This document shows positions 1 through 9,298 of a DNA stretch of 12,365 nucleotides, piece by piece. Position 1 is the first letter of the stretch, and every line of letters starts with the position of its first letter. The notes beneath the pieces are model-generated. The model was not told the DNA's origin. It did not search any database and saw only the letters and a list, made by a program, of their open reading frames with translations. Location: assembly GCA_004802705.1 (NCBI GenBank), contig SGPL01000423.1, forward strand, positions 16,737 through 29,101. Reading direction: 5' to 3'. The DNA comes from Bondarzewia mesenterica (Eukaryota; Basidiomycota; Agaricomycetes; Russulales; Bondarzewiaceae). The position numbers and the translations under genes were made by a program.

Positions 1-202
1 ANCGNNCNGCNNCCTGGNAGAAGTCAAGCGGAAGCACCNCAGTGCATCANCANTCTCCATCTCTTTCATGCNGGCCCTCGCCCAAGAAAAAACANTCACG
101 CAGAAGTACAGACAANACCAGAAAGCAGGCCGATCGATACACGGCTCCGCGTTCTAACAAACGAGCCCAATATAACTTCATCATCCCACCNNCNCCGCAT
201 CT
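1..202. other. Low-quality window edge, 3' flank of the Shp1 gene
   Basis: This stretch holds about 15 N bases, and I see no coding region on either strand that continues a recognisable protein. A short plus-strand open frame crosses it but is full of unknown residues and resembles nothing. It probably carries the 3' untranslated region of the neighbouring minus-strand gene, whose stop codon lies at 203-205. The N density suggests a contig end or poor read quality. Confidence 0.6.
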
Positions 203-1789
203 TCAAGCCCAGCGCTGCACAATGACGCTGTTCACAAGCCCCGCTGTTTCAATGGTCGCACTGTCGTCTTCGAGCACNCGGTTGGGGAACGTGGTACCGA
301 CGGTGTAAGGGCGCGTCAAATTCTCCGGACGAGCACTATACAGGAGAGATAAGATCAAATGGGCACTTCACAGTATCGACAGCAGGAGAACACATACGCG
401 TTGATGAAATTCCTGATGTCTCGGACGGTATGTGTCAAATTCATCCTGCAGACGAGCCTGGGCGCAGGGAATTGAGATGTCCGAACAGGTTAACAAGAGA
501 AAAAAAAANTTNAAAGCAGAAACAAACCTCGTCCCATCCGCCAACCGGATCTGCAGACTCGTCGTCGGCTTTGTCTGATCAACCTCAAACCGCGTGTTGA
601 TGCTGTCTGGCTCTCTTCGTGCACTCGGAACCGCAGGCGCAATCGAACCCGCAGGGGCACTNCCGCTCGCACCAGGGAACTCGCCCGGCATCGCACTCGA
701 CCCAGAGCTCGCGCTGGGCTCGGGAACGGGCGCACCGAGGCGGTTTCCGGAGCCCGAGAACGCGGACTTGGGCGGGGGGACGTACTCTTCGGTCAGCCGT
801 TTCGCGACGCGGAGCTCGACGGCCTCGCCAGGTTGTACATTCAAGATAGACGGAGGTGCACGGCTGTCACATTGCATCATGTCGCGTCAAATGTCTGGTA
901 AGAATGAGATATATTGACGAATTCGGGGAGACATACCCTGCGTTAATCTCATTTAAAAGCTGGGCGTTTGCGGGATCGTCATAGCGCCTGAGCTCGCCGT
1001 CTTCAACACTGAACCCATCAAGCCAGAAAGTGAGGTGCCGTATCGTAGGCTCTTCGACTGCCTGGGCTGATGCTTTGATTAGCAATAGCAAATCAGTGAC
1101 GAGGAAAAAATGTACTGGGTGCGCTGGGATCCGGGACGAACGAACTCTCAACCTCGTCCGAACCAAGTGTGTGTCCCCCACCAGAGAAAAACCGTGATGT
1201 GGAGGAGACAGCCTCGGGTTCAGGCGGCGGCCCTGCTCTATATATGTGAAAATATCAGCGATTCCATCCTGACAGACCAAAGGAGAGATACGCCTCACTC
1301 TGCAGCACGACGCAACAGATCCCGCACGACATTCCCGCCCGGGACATTCCTCCGCCTATCCGGATTTTCAATCGAAATGCCACTGAAGGAACGCGACGAT
1401 TAGTGTATAGATCATCTCCAACCACGCTTTGAATCACACACCTCCGCTCGCCACCAGCAAACCAGCTCTCCGCCTGATCTTTCCTCTCATCATCTTCGTC
1501 GTCGTCGTCACCGCCGCCACCACCTGATCCGCTACCCATGTCGTGCAGCGTGGCCACACGTGGGCTCGAGTTACTTGGACTGCAAAACCATCAGCATCAA
1601 TGCGAAATAGGTTTGATACCGAACGAGTGTGATGAATTCAGACCTGGATGATCCTGAACCATTATTCCAACCGCCGATGCGTCCGATTCGAGGCCCAGAG
1701 CTTGTGGGGCGCGCCCAGGATGATGGTATGGGGTCAGCGGCGCGTTCGCCACTCAGGGTGCGCGGTAAATCTGGCTTGTTGTCAGACAT
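203..1789 (-). CDS. shp1: Shp1/p47-type Cdc48 (p97) adaptor with SEP and UBX domains
   Basis: The product is a cofactor that brings the AAA ATPase Cdc48/p97 to ubiquitin-linked degradation, membrane fusion and autophagy substrates. Exons read on the minus strand: 1789-1644, 1579-1442, 1382-1299, 1237-1116, 1066-937, 863-528, 445-398, 335-203. All junctions keep frame and give 378 aa. The start [14 protein letters not shown] is followed by an acidic DDDDEDDE run and the family-typical [18 protein letters not shown] and [16 protein letters not shown]. The SEP domain (about residues 168-236) contains [20 protein letters not shown] and [13 protein letters not shown] proline/serine linker leads to the UBX domain (about 302-378), with [27 protein letters not shown] and the FPNR loop, ending IVQRWA. 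No UBA domain is seen at the N terminus. The exon 5 acceptor could lie 6 nt further upstream (exon start 1072) without changing frame. Single N bases fall in exons 6 and 8. Confidence in the family is very high; exon edges are by eye. Confidence 0.95.
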
Positions 1790-2227
1790 TGATGAAATAA
1801 AGTCAAGAGTAAAAGTTCGTCGTGGGCGTATTCGTGAGTGTAGTATCCAGAATCCAGATATTGAGATGCTGGAGAATGACGCGTACGAGGCCGTGAGAAT
1901 TTAAGCCTAAATTGGAAGGCGTCTATGTTCATTTGGGAAGTCCCTCTCGACTTCGAAACAGTTCACCCAGCTGGACACGATACATATATTCGAACGCTGA
2001 AAATCGCCTCTTTTCGAAAGGAAACAAAAAAGGTATCGACGACGAATTGATCATCAAGTAGAAACGGCTTACGTGCTATGATTGGCACAAGAACTACGCC
2101 TAAGTATAATAAGCGATCGACAAACGAATGTATGCACTCATGAAAACCAGCGGAATGACATACTTAGAGCACATCATGGGAGTTATCTAGTAGTCCAAAT
2201 ATCATTGAATGAGCATAAACAGGCAAT
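1790..2227. other. Intergenic: Shp1 5' flank and oxidoreductase 3' flank
   Basis: This is about 440 nt between the start codon of the Shp1 gene and the stop codon of the next minus-strand gene. It should hold the Shp1 promoter and 5' leader and the 3' end of the upstream gene. It is A/T-rich in places (an ACATATAT stretch near 1981-1988, AAGTATAATAAG near 2102-2113), but no element stands out enough to name. I see no RNA gene or repeat. Confidence 0.6.
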
Positions 2228-3702
2228 TCAGAGGGAATAGTCTATTATTCCGGGAGCCTTCGCCTTCCACAGCCTCTCGCTCTGCATATCGACGGATCCA
2301 TCATCGGAAAGCTGACAGAACGGCTCACCCTCCGGCATCGAAGGATTCATGAACCGGACATTGTGTGCCTATAGACAAATTTGCAGTAAGCAATCAACGC
2401 ACGGTGCCCTGGATAGATCACAACCAAATCACTCACCAATCCAAGAGACAGATGAATCCCGCTCTCCTGGTCGGCATATGTATCCAGCGGCTCGCTGCTT
2501 CCCTGCGCAAGCTTCTGTATATTTTGCGCGACGATGTCGGCGTGGACGTGTCCAGGCCGGGCAGCCTTGTGATGCGTCGTATCGGCGATGTCGCCGATCG
2601 CGAAGACATGCGGATACGCTTCATCTGTAAGCTGGAACGTACGCTTGACAGAGATGAAACCAGATGGAATAATTGAGGTCGGAGAGAGTGTGCGGAGTGG
2701 ATCAGACAGAGGCGTCTGACCGGTCGCGACAATCTGCGAACGTATCAGATCGACGTGGAGAGAGACATTGTCAAGGTCGGGGAGTTACTCACGGCAAAGT
2801 CTGCAGGTAGCTTACCCCCACTGTTCAACTCAACCTCAAATTCGGATCCGTCAAGCGGGAAGCCCGAGGCAGGAATCTTGACGCGTTCATTCAGCACGAC
2901 TTCTATACCGAGTTCCTTAGCCCGCTCCATGACAATCTCATGCAACTTGGGGTGGAACTTGTTCATGAGATGAGGGCGTGAATGAATTAGGAAAACGGTC
3001 TTGTCGGGATGATATTCTTTAATGTCCGTCGCCATTTCTGCGCGAACAGTCAGCGGGAAGTTGCGCAGAGCAAACGAATTTCAAAACGTACGAACGCCCA
3101 CCGCGCCCCCTCCGACAATGACGATTCTCCGTGCTTTCTCGACATGCTTCTGATGCTCCTGCAAATACTTCATGCCTTCCAGCTTGCTCTTGCTCTGTAG
3201 CGTTCCAGGAGGTGTGAGTCGCGTGCCTGTAGCCATGACGAGGAATTCGTAGGGTATGCGCTCGCCGTGGTCCAGTGCAACCCCATCTTGATGGATTTCC
3301 GTAGCGCGCGCGTTGACAACGGATGTGGAGTCGGGAGGTGATGAGGAGAACATATTGGTATATGGAATAAACGCCTGTTGCTCATATCCTGGCACGACGG
3401 CATAACGAGGGAAAGCAAAGAGATGCTGGAAGTGGGTATTTTGTTCCACGAGAACCGTACGATGGGTTTTGTGCATACGCTGAGCGATCAGCTCGACAGC
3501 TTTGCAGCCTTGGGAACTGTGAGTTTGCGGAACCATTCTTTAAAGGTATTATATACATACCAACATAACTGCCCCCAAGGACTACGATGTTCTTTTTCTC
3601 AGCTGTAGTAGTCATCGCGCGGTTGGAGGACGAGAAAGAACGACGAGATGTTGTATAATGAATTGTTGCGTGCCACGGTCTTCTTTGAACAACAGAGAGC
3701 AT
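2228..3702 (-). CDS. FAD/NAD(P)H oxidoreductase, AIF2/FSP1-like (Pyr_redox_2 family)
   Basis: This is a flavoprotein of the apoptosis-inducing-factor 2 (AMID/FSP1) group, expected to pass electrons from NAD(P)H through FAD to a quinone or other acceptor. Exons on the minus strand: 3702-3561, 3508-3092, 3037-2793, 2733-2437, 2368-2228, giving 413 aa in frame. The first Rossmann motif is IVVLGGSYVG (residues 39-48). Further landmarks are LVEQNTHFQHLFAFPR, the ATGTRL turn, a second dinucleotide-binding motif IVIVGGGAVG (about 176-185), IVATGQTPLSDPL, and the C-terminal FAD-contact motif HVFAIGDIAD with GD at about 315-316. It ends KAPGIIDYSL. The first 29 residues are rich in Arg, Ser and Thr with no acidic residue, which suggests a mitochondrial presequence. 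Starting at Met30 instead would give a cytosolic form. The exon 2 acceptor is AAG rather than the nearby CAG, because only AAG restores the frame after GGSYVG. The family call is strong; substrate and location are inferred. Confidence 0.93.
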
Positions 3703-4247
3703 GTGAGGAAAAATTGTTGAGAATCAGCATTATGATTTTATAACAGAAACAGGAATCAGTGCGGCAGTGAGGGACGCGTCTATTCATAATTCGGCGAGTG
3801 GATGGCTTCCACCTGGATCCTCGGATCTTATCTGATAAGCATCAATTGCACTTATCAGCCAATCCGCGTGCTCGATGACATACCATAAATGACAGAGCTT
3901 GACAGAACCGCAGTCGGCCAGCATAAGCAGCAGTAAGCGGGATTAGTCGAATGTCTCTGGTTGGTTGGTGACAATGACTCCTTCAATCATGACCAACTTG
4001 CAGTGCGTTTGTAGCGTGAATTTTCCTCTCACAGCGAGGGATTATTTGTTTGTAGACACACCATTTGTGCATTTGCGCTCCTCAAATTTGTCGGAATTGA
4101 GAGAGGAGATAGGTTTTCGGATAGTCCCCAATACACTGTAACGATTCATCACGCGATATTAGCGGATTTGCTGGTGCGCCCTACCGGGCCCTACCTGAGC
4201 TATTATTGTAGCGTGGTCAGCCAATGCAAAACACGTTTCACGCTATC
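3703..4247. other. Intergenic promoter region of the AIF2-like gene
   Basis: This is about 545 nt between the start codon of the oxidoreductase and the stop codon of the first desaturase. It holds the GATA/CCAAT-like cluster listed separately. No open frame resembling a protein, no RNA gene and no long repeat is visible in the rest. The right part should contain the desaturase 3' untranslated region. Confidence 0.6.
3827..3863. promoter_or_regulatory. Cluster of three GATA-factor sites plus a CCAAT box
   Basis: At 3827-3839 the sequence reads CTTATCTGATAAG, two GATA sites facing each other around a single T. A third site, CTTATCAG, lies at 3851-3858, followed at once by CCAAT at 3859-3863. 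All lie 125-161 nt upstream of the start codon of the minus-strand oxidoreductase gene. Fungal zinc-finger GATA factors (nitrogen, iron and light regulators) bind GATA pairs, and CCAAT is bound by the Hap complex. The sites are seen directly; their use is inference. Confidence 0.5.
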
Positions 4248-6002
4248 TTACTCTGTCACCTCGCAACTACCATAGGATGGACTGCATTGAGCCAAGAATG
4301 AGGCTCGGCCTTGCTTGTCCCGATAAAAAACGATATCCCCTGCACGAAAGCAATTCATCAAATGAAGTCTGCACAATGGCCAAATTGTACGTATTCGGAC
4401 CTTCATCCTCAACGAACTGACAGCTGTTGTAGGTATTCCACAACGCTTTGAACACCGATTCGTCAGAATGATGGTGATGATACTTCCCAATGAACATCTG
4501 CAGGTGTCTAGTCGCTTCGGCACCATGGTCTGAACAAAACATTCAGCACGTCCTGTGTGGGAAAAGTATAGCGTAACATCACTTACAGAACGGCATCTTA
4601 GGGAAGAAATGATGCACGACGTGGAAGTGTGCGACATCAGGAAAAAAAGAACCGACCGATGGAGCCCAAAAACTCTCTATCCATCGTCGCAGCGGCTCCG
4701 CGCTGGAAGTTCCACTGACCGTTGCGATAGTGCGGCAGCGTTGAATCCGTGTGTTGAAGGTAGGTGATCATGACGAACCAATGGTTAACGAAGAGCCAGG
4801 GGATGGCATAGTATTTGACGACATTGAATGTGCCCCAGGTGGAGCAGGCCCATCTCAGTACGTATCCCATGACCAGCATTCCAAGGTTGGAGACGAGCAC
4901 GGCAGAACGTTGTTCGCGCGTGAAGAGAATGCAATTAGCTGGGCGATAGGGTCAATCGTGAGCAACGTCAAAAAAAAGAAAGATTGGTGTGGTCCCCACG
5001 ATTGAAATGGTTCGTCCAGATCGGATATCTCTTCCGGCCAGATACGTTAAAAACTGTTGAAATGACTAGATGAGCTATCGCCGAATGAATGGAACGAGAA
5101 ACGATTCGCGTACGAAGATACACGGGAAACGCTAAAAGCTGCTGGCGCACAAGCATGAACACCGTGTAAATCGGGGTGTCACCGAAGTACTCCTCATAGT
5201 TTATATCATGGGCATTTTCAGCCGGAATCTTAAGGTCACTCCTGGTCTTCGGGATGTAAGGCTCGTCGTGTTCCATTGACGCGTGATTCATATGGTGTCG
5301 GTGGTGTGAGATCTTCCAGCTGAAGTACGGCGTCAGCAGTAAGGTATGCAAGAGCTAAAATGTGCTCCTTAGATCAGAGACGAGAACAGGAAGTGCGGTA
5401 AGTTGCGGTTGACATACGTATCCAAGTGTATCGCAAAGCCATCTATGAATGGAGAAGGCACCGTGGCCGCACTTAATTGAACGCTGTCAGATGATCAATG
5501 GACATTTTGCGAGTGTAAAGAGCACGGACTTCATGACCAATAACCCATAGTCCTGTGAATACGAATCCCTGGAACACCCACTATGTAGGCCAGTGAGACT
5601 CGGGATAAACAAATATTTGATTCGCGCTCACTATGTGCACCACAACAATATGCGAGCAAAGAAAACTGCGCCGAAACCAAAGGGAGTCGACATTTCGAGA
5701 GTGTTGAGGCGATGACCAAAGTAAAATGCGAAATGGAAGAGGACGCAAGCGAACAAGATGTCCCTCGCGAGAAATCCGAGTCCTTTGCAAGTATGACGAA
5801 CAAAAAGGTGAGAAGGTACAGCATTTCGAATCTCCTCCATGGACCTAATGTTCTTTCTCGGTAGCGCGGACTTTGACTGAGATAATTGGACCGACGGAAA
5901 TGCACCAGACAAGGGCGCGAATGTCGGAAGGTCCACTCCCGAGCAGCCCTGAAACTTTGTCTGACTCCCGAACTGGTGTTCGTCGAGAAAAAAGCTTCCC
6001 AT
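4248..6002 (-). pseudogene. Delta12-type fatty acid desaturase, frame broken twice
   Basis: This is a multi-pass ER membrane di-iron desaturase of the FAD2-like group, which would insert a double bond into an acyl chain (oleate to linoleate in the best-known members). Coding blocks on the minus strand: 6002-5911, 5844-5632, 5580-5530, 5471-5418, 5354-5114, 5053-5000, 4938-4587, 4529-4401, 4339-4248. Landmarks in order are MEEIRNAVPSHLFVR, GLWVIGHE, CGHGAFS (box 1), PYFSWKISHHRHHMNHASME (box 2), VSGRKRYPIWTNHFNP, FVNHWFVMITYLQHTDSTLP, MDREFLG, AHFHVVHHFFPKMPFY (box 3) and FVEDEGDIVFYRDKQG. The frame fails at two places. The third block starts TGG where TTGG is needed after the TA that ends the previous exon. 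The T7 run at 4642-4648 adds one base just before box 3. All eight introns are 51-66 nt. Two single-base lesions could be sequencing errors, so this may be an intact gene in the living strain. Confidence 0.85.
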
Positions 6003-6109
6003 TGTCAGCGACAGGGGAGGAGAGATGATGAGTTGTGCAAGCTATTCTCTGGTAGTTATGAGGAAGAATGGTGTGCACTCGCCCTGAACCGAGCAAGATT
6101 GAGTATTTG

Positions 6110-6115
6110 TTTATA
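6110..6115 (-). promoter_or_regulatory. Candidate TATA box of the first desaturase
   Basis: Read on the minus strand, the sequence is CCTTATAAACA, with TATAAA about 108-113 nt upstream of the desaturase start codon at 6002. That distance is normal for a fungal TATA element with a short 5' leader. The match and position are seen; function is inferred. Confidence 0.4.
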
Positions 6116-7048
6116 AGGTGCTCAGTCGCGCCCTTCCTACCCAAACGGTCAGTGCATGTTTGTTCGCGCTTGAAGGATACGTTCCTGAGAGGCGTATTGG
6201 GAAATCAGAGGGAACTGCCCACCCCGATGCGACCGCCATATCTAACAAATAATATTAGATTGTGCTCGGAGGGTCATATAAGTATTGTGTAAACGTCAGC
6301 ATTGAATAATGAAGCCGAACCATGGGAATGTAGTAGAAGACGAGCTGAACATATTCCTCCAGGATGTTTTCATGATCAGAATCAGTGGATAGTAATTCTC
6401 TTCTGTGACGAAGTGGACGGGGTCTGCGTATGGCGCCTCTTGACATTGGAGAAGTCCTATGGCGCTCAAGTGCCAAAGGCTTGCGGAGATCCAATCATCG
6501 TGAAGTGTCGGTGAAAGATATGACCCGGTATCTGTTCTACAAGGTTTGCCAAGTTCGACTGGCAGGGGCAGTTTCACCAGTTTCGATCATTTGGCGCCAG
6601 TGCCAAAGAAGACCCATGTACATCTGATTGAAGCCGTAACGCTCGACTGCAAGAATCAGGGTACAAGCGATACTGAATGCGAACCCTCAACCTTCTCAGT
6701 CCTGACGAGCTGCGATCGCGTCTGCCTCGCGGCCTCCGCCGCGTGGCTGATTATCATGACTTGCCACAGGATGCTGAGTCCGACCAGACGTGTTCTTAAA
6801 CAGCAAAATGTGGCACTCGACGAAGCCGAATTGGACGAAGGAGCAGTAGAGCACATGCGCGTTCTGATGACAGTTCGTAATCAGCTGAGTTCTCGCAGAT
6901 ATTGCAGGTGTCAAAGTGAGATGGCGTACGTACCGTGGAAGGAAGCACAATTTCCGTCAATAGCAGCAAAAGATGACGGGAACGGACTAGGTGGTCCTGA
7001 GGGACCAGGGTTCGACCCGTCCCCAATCTGAACGCCGCTGACTGAAAC

Positions 7049-7063
7049 TTACACGGTGAAAGA
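7049..7063 (+). repeat. 15-nt direct repeat, copy 1
   Basis: TTACACGGTGAAAGA here is repeated exactly at 10109-10123 in the same orientation. The two copies lie on either side of the intact dehydrogenase gene. Flanking bases on the right are only loosely alike. Confidence 0.6.
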
Positions 7064-7876
7064 TGAGGTCGACCTACGGCTGCACGTCGAAGAAACGCCC
7101 ATGGCGGATTCCGATGGGATGGGTTCGTGGGGTCGTAAGCACCCATCTGGTAGGCCGCAACGAACACGCGTACGGGAAACATCGCCTTCGTCGCTTTCGA
7201 TTGACCCANTCGATGTACCACGGCAACGACACGCTAACCTAGGGGCAACCATCGGCGCGTCTCGCGTACCTAGCGAACATATCCTCACCAGCCTGATGTG
7301 CGGGGGCGACGAAGATGTCTTCCAGAAACTCACCACCAGCGCGCACGAACCCATGACGTTTATGTCGAAGTTCCTCCAGTGGACTGATGATACAAAACTG
7401 TGAAGAGTTGCCCGAAGCACACCGAACCCAGATCGTCGTCCTGTCTCAGGTAGCGAGCGTGCTACTAGGTCGTCGCCTTATGAATACATGAGATCCTGAT
7501 GAAAGCATCGCGGTTGCGTCAGGACCGTGATCGAACGTCGCGCTGCCAGAATAGCCAAGCTGACGTAATCTTTTGACGCCCCCTGTTCGGCGGCCCTGCG
7601 AAATTCGTACCCAGCGCCAGTGATCCTAGCCGCCCTGGGGTATGTTGCTACGATTTTGGCAGTATATCGTTGACGAGCGTGGCCAGGGAGACTAAAGTCA
7701 AACGGATAATCAAAAAAAAACTAGCCCCCGTGACGTGGGTTGTCCGCACGGTAACCTCGATCGAACACAACACGGACTTGAGAATAAGTACGGGCTACAG
7801 TATTATACATACAACGACATCTTGATCGGTTTTACTGGCTATGTAGTAAGAATGCAAATTGTACATGCTATGGAAA

Positions 7877-9298
7877 TCAAGCCCACGTTGTCTCGGCCGA
7901 CAGCAGATCATAGAAGCTGTCAGTAACGGTTTCCTCCCATCCAATGTACTGAGCTAGCCCGAGAACGGCCTTTGCACGACTAGTGTCGATACTCGACAGA
8001 GGGCCTGGCAGCGGAGGCGTATTCTCCAAGGATGGCAACCTGTCCGCGAGATCCGGTCGCTCGTTCGCCAAAAACTGTACCGCATCCTTCCAGAGAATAT
8101 GCCCTCCAGAGATCAGAAATCTCTTCGACTGAACGTCCTGGGCCGGAGGGACACTGAGGGCGAGTACATGCGCCGTTGCCACGTCGCGCACATCGCAGAA
8201 ATATGGAGACAACTGCACTGGCAACGGCCGACCCTTCTCGCCGGCGATGAGTTGGTAAAGTAATCCGTTGGACCCGAGCCCCGTTTTTCCAGGGACTGCG
8301 AGTCCTTTGACGAAGGGGCCATAAACGAAAGGTGGGTTGACTGTCACAGGCGCGTGTTAGGGTGTCGTGATGAAGAGATGAAGATCAGACTTAACTAGAG
8401 GCTAGATCAAGCTCTCGGTGTTCCTCTGCAAATCTCCAGGCTGCTTGCTCTGCCATGATTTTGGTCGCGACATAGACCCACAATGAATCATGCGTTCCGT
8501 CGAGAATTTGTTCCCTCGTGACCCGGCCCCAATCTTGAAGGGTATAAATGAAACCTTTACCGAGTCGGATGAAAGAATTCACGAACCGTTCTCAGTGAAC
8601 TTGCCACCAGACCAGACCTTCGTTCGATCTCCAGCTAGTAAAGGAATCGTATCGAGGCCTGATTTGCATAAGACGCTAAGGAAATATGCATACGGGTTAT
8701 CGTAGCAGCCCAGGTGGCAGTGAGGACGACCTTGTTAACTTTGTGCTCCATGGCTTGTTTCAGGACATTCATAGTACCTTCAAGGGCACTCTGATGTATT
8801 TCAGCATGTGTATGGACAAGAAAGTGAAACCTAAACGTACAGTCAAGGCGCTCTCTGGGTCAGCACGGCCTGCGGTGGGCGACGCGACATGAATGACGGC
8901 ACCGGCACCTAGCAAAAAACCCATAATACTTATCAGCATTGAATGTTTGACAGTGAGACCAGAAGATCACCTTGAAAAGCGGTCGTCAAGTCATCTGTCG
9001 CGATGTCTTTGATCTCAACGACCTCTGCTTTTGCATTATCCTTCGCAATTGTACTGCGCAGAATAGTGGCTTTCTCCCCACGCGCCAGACTACACGAAGT
9101 TCAGAAAAATGGATAATCTAGGTAGGCAGGTACTTCAAACGCACAGGCGAACGCGGTATCCAGATCCGAGGAGTTCCAGGACGATATGGGAGCCGATGAA
9201 ACCCGAAGCTCCTGTAACCTGAAAGTGCAACGGTTAGCTCTATGCGTCGGACAGGAAGATGAGACATTACGCACAACGACGGGCAGCTGAGTCCACAT
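7877..9298 (-). CDS. Extended SDR, Gre2/dihydroflavonol-4-reductase-like NAD(P)-dependent reductase or epimerase
   Basis: This is a soluble NAD(P)H-dependent enzyme of the extended short-chain dehydrogenase family, expected to reduce an aldehyde or ketone. Exons on the minus strand: 9298-9275, 9218-9145, 9089-8971, 8908-8841, 8790-8694, 8634-8587, 8533-8396, 8340-7877. All phases agree and give 343 aa. The start codon at 9298 begins an 8-codon first exon that splices straight into the cofactor loop, MWTQLPVVVTGASGFIGSH (TGxxGFxG, residues 10-17). Later come AVIHVASPT, GTMNVLKQA, VVLTATWAA (about 116-124), the active-site WVYVATK with Tyr164 and Lys168, INPPFVYGP, and FCDVRDVATAHVLAL near the substrate side. 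It ends SFYDLLSAETTWA. The usual TSS of the catalytic serine strand is TAT here. The gene sits between two broken desaturase genes. Family certainty is high; the substrate is unknown. Confidence 0.93.

Larger units (their letters stand above)
6003..7876. other. About 1.9 kb without a supportable gene
   Basis: The left end is the 5' flank of the first desaturase and the right end the 3' flank of the dehydrogenase. In between, several medium-length frames exist on both strands, but none shows a domain I recognise. The longest are a plus-strand frame of 161 codons at 6546-7031, a plus-strand frame of 115 codons at 7056-7403 and a minus-strand frame of 141 codons at 6796-7221. On the minus strand a plausible 49-nt intron (GTACGT to CAG) lies near 6894-6942, and a short stretch near 6310-6365 reads as hydrophobic residues. 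These could be scraps of a decayed gene, but I cannot join them into a protein. A run of nine A lies at 7712-7720 and TGACGT at 7731-7736. Confidence 0.5.

Noticed and set aside
368..917. Plus-strand frame over 594-917 and others facing the Shp1 gene
   Set aside because: They are shadows of the SEP-UBX exon, which has clear family motifs on the minus strand.
6990..7026. GGTTCGACCC, resembling a pol III box B or tRNA T-arm
   Set aside because: The T-stem does not pair properly, no acceptor or anticodon stem can be drawn, and the only box A-like word lies far too close. It is probably chance.
7725..7740. TGACGT within GTGACGTGGG as a CRE/bZIP site
   Set aside because: It lies downstream of the dehydrogenase stop and has no start codon of a supported gene nearby, so a regulatory call would be guesswork.
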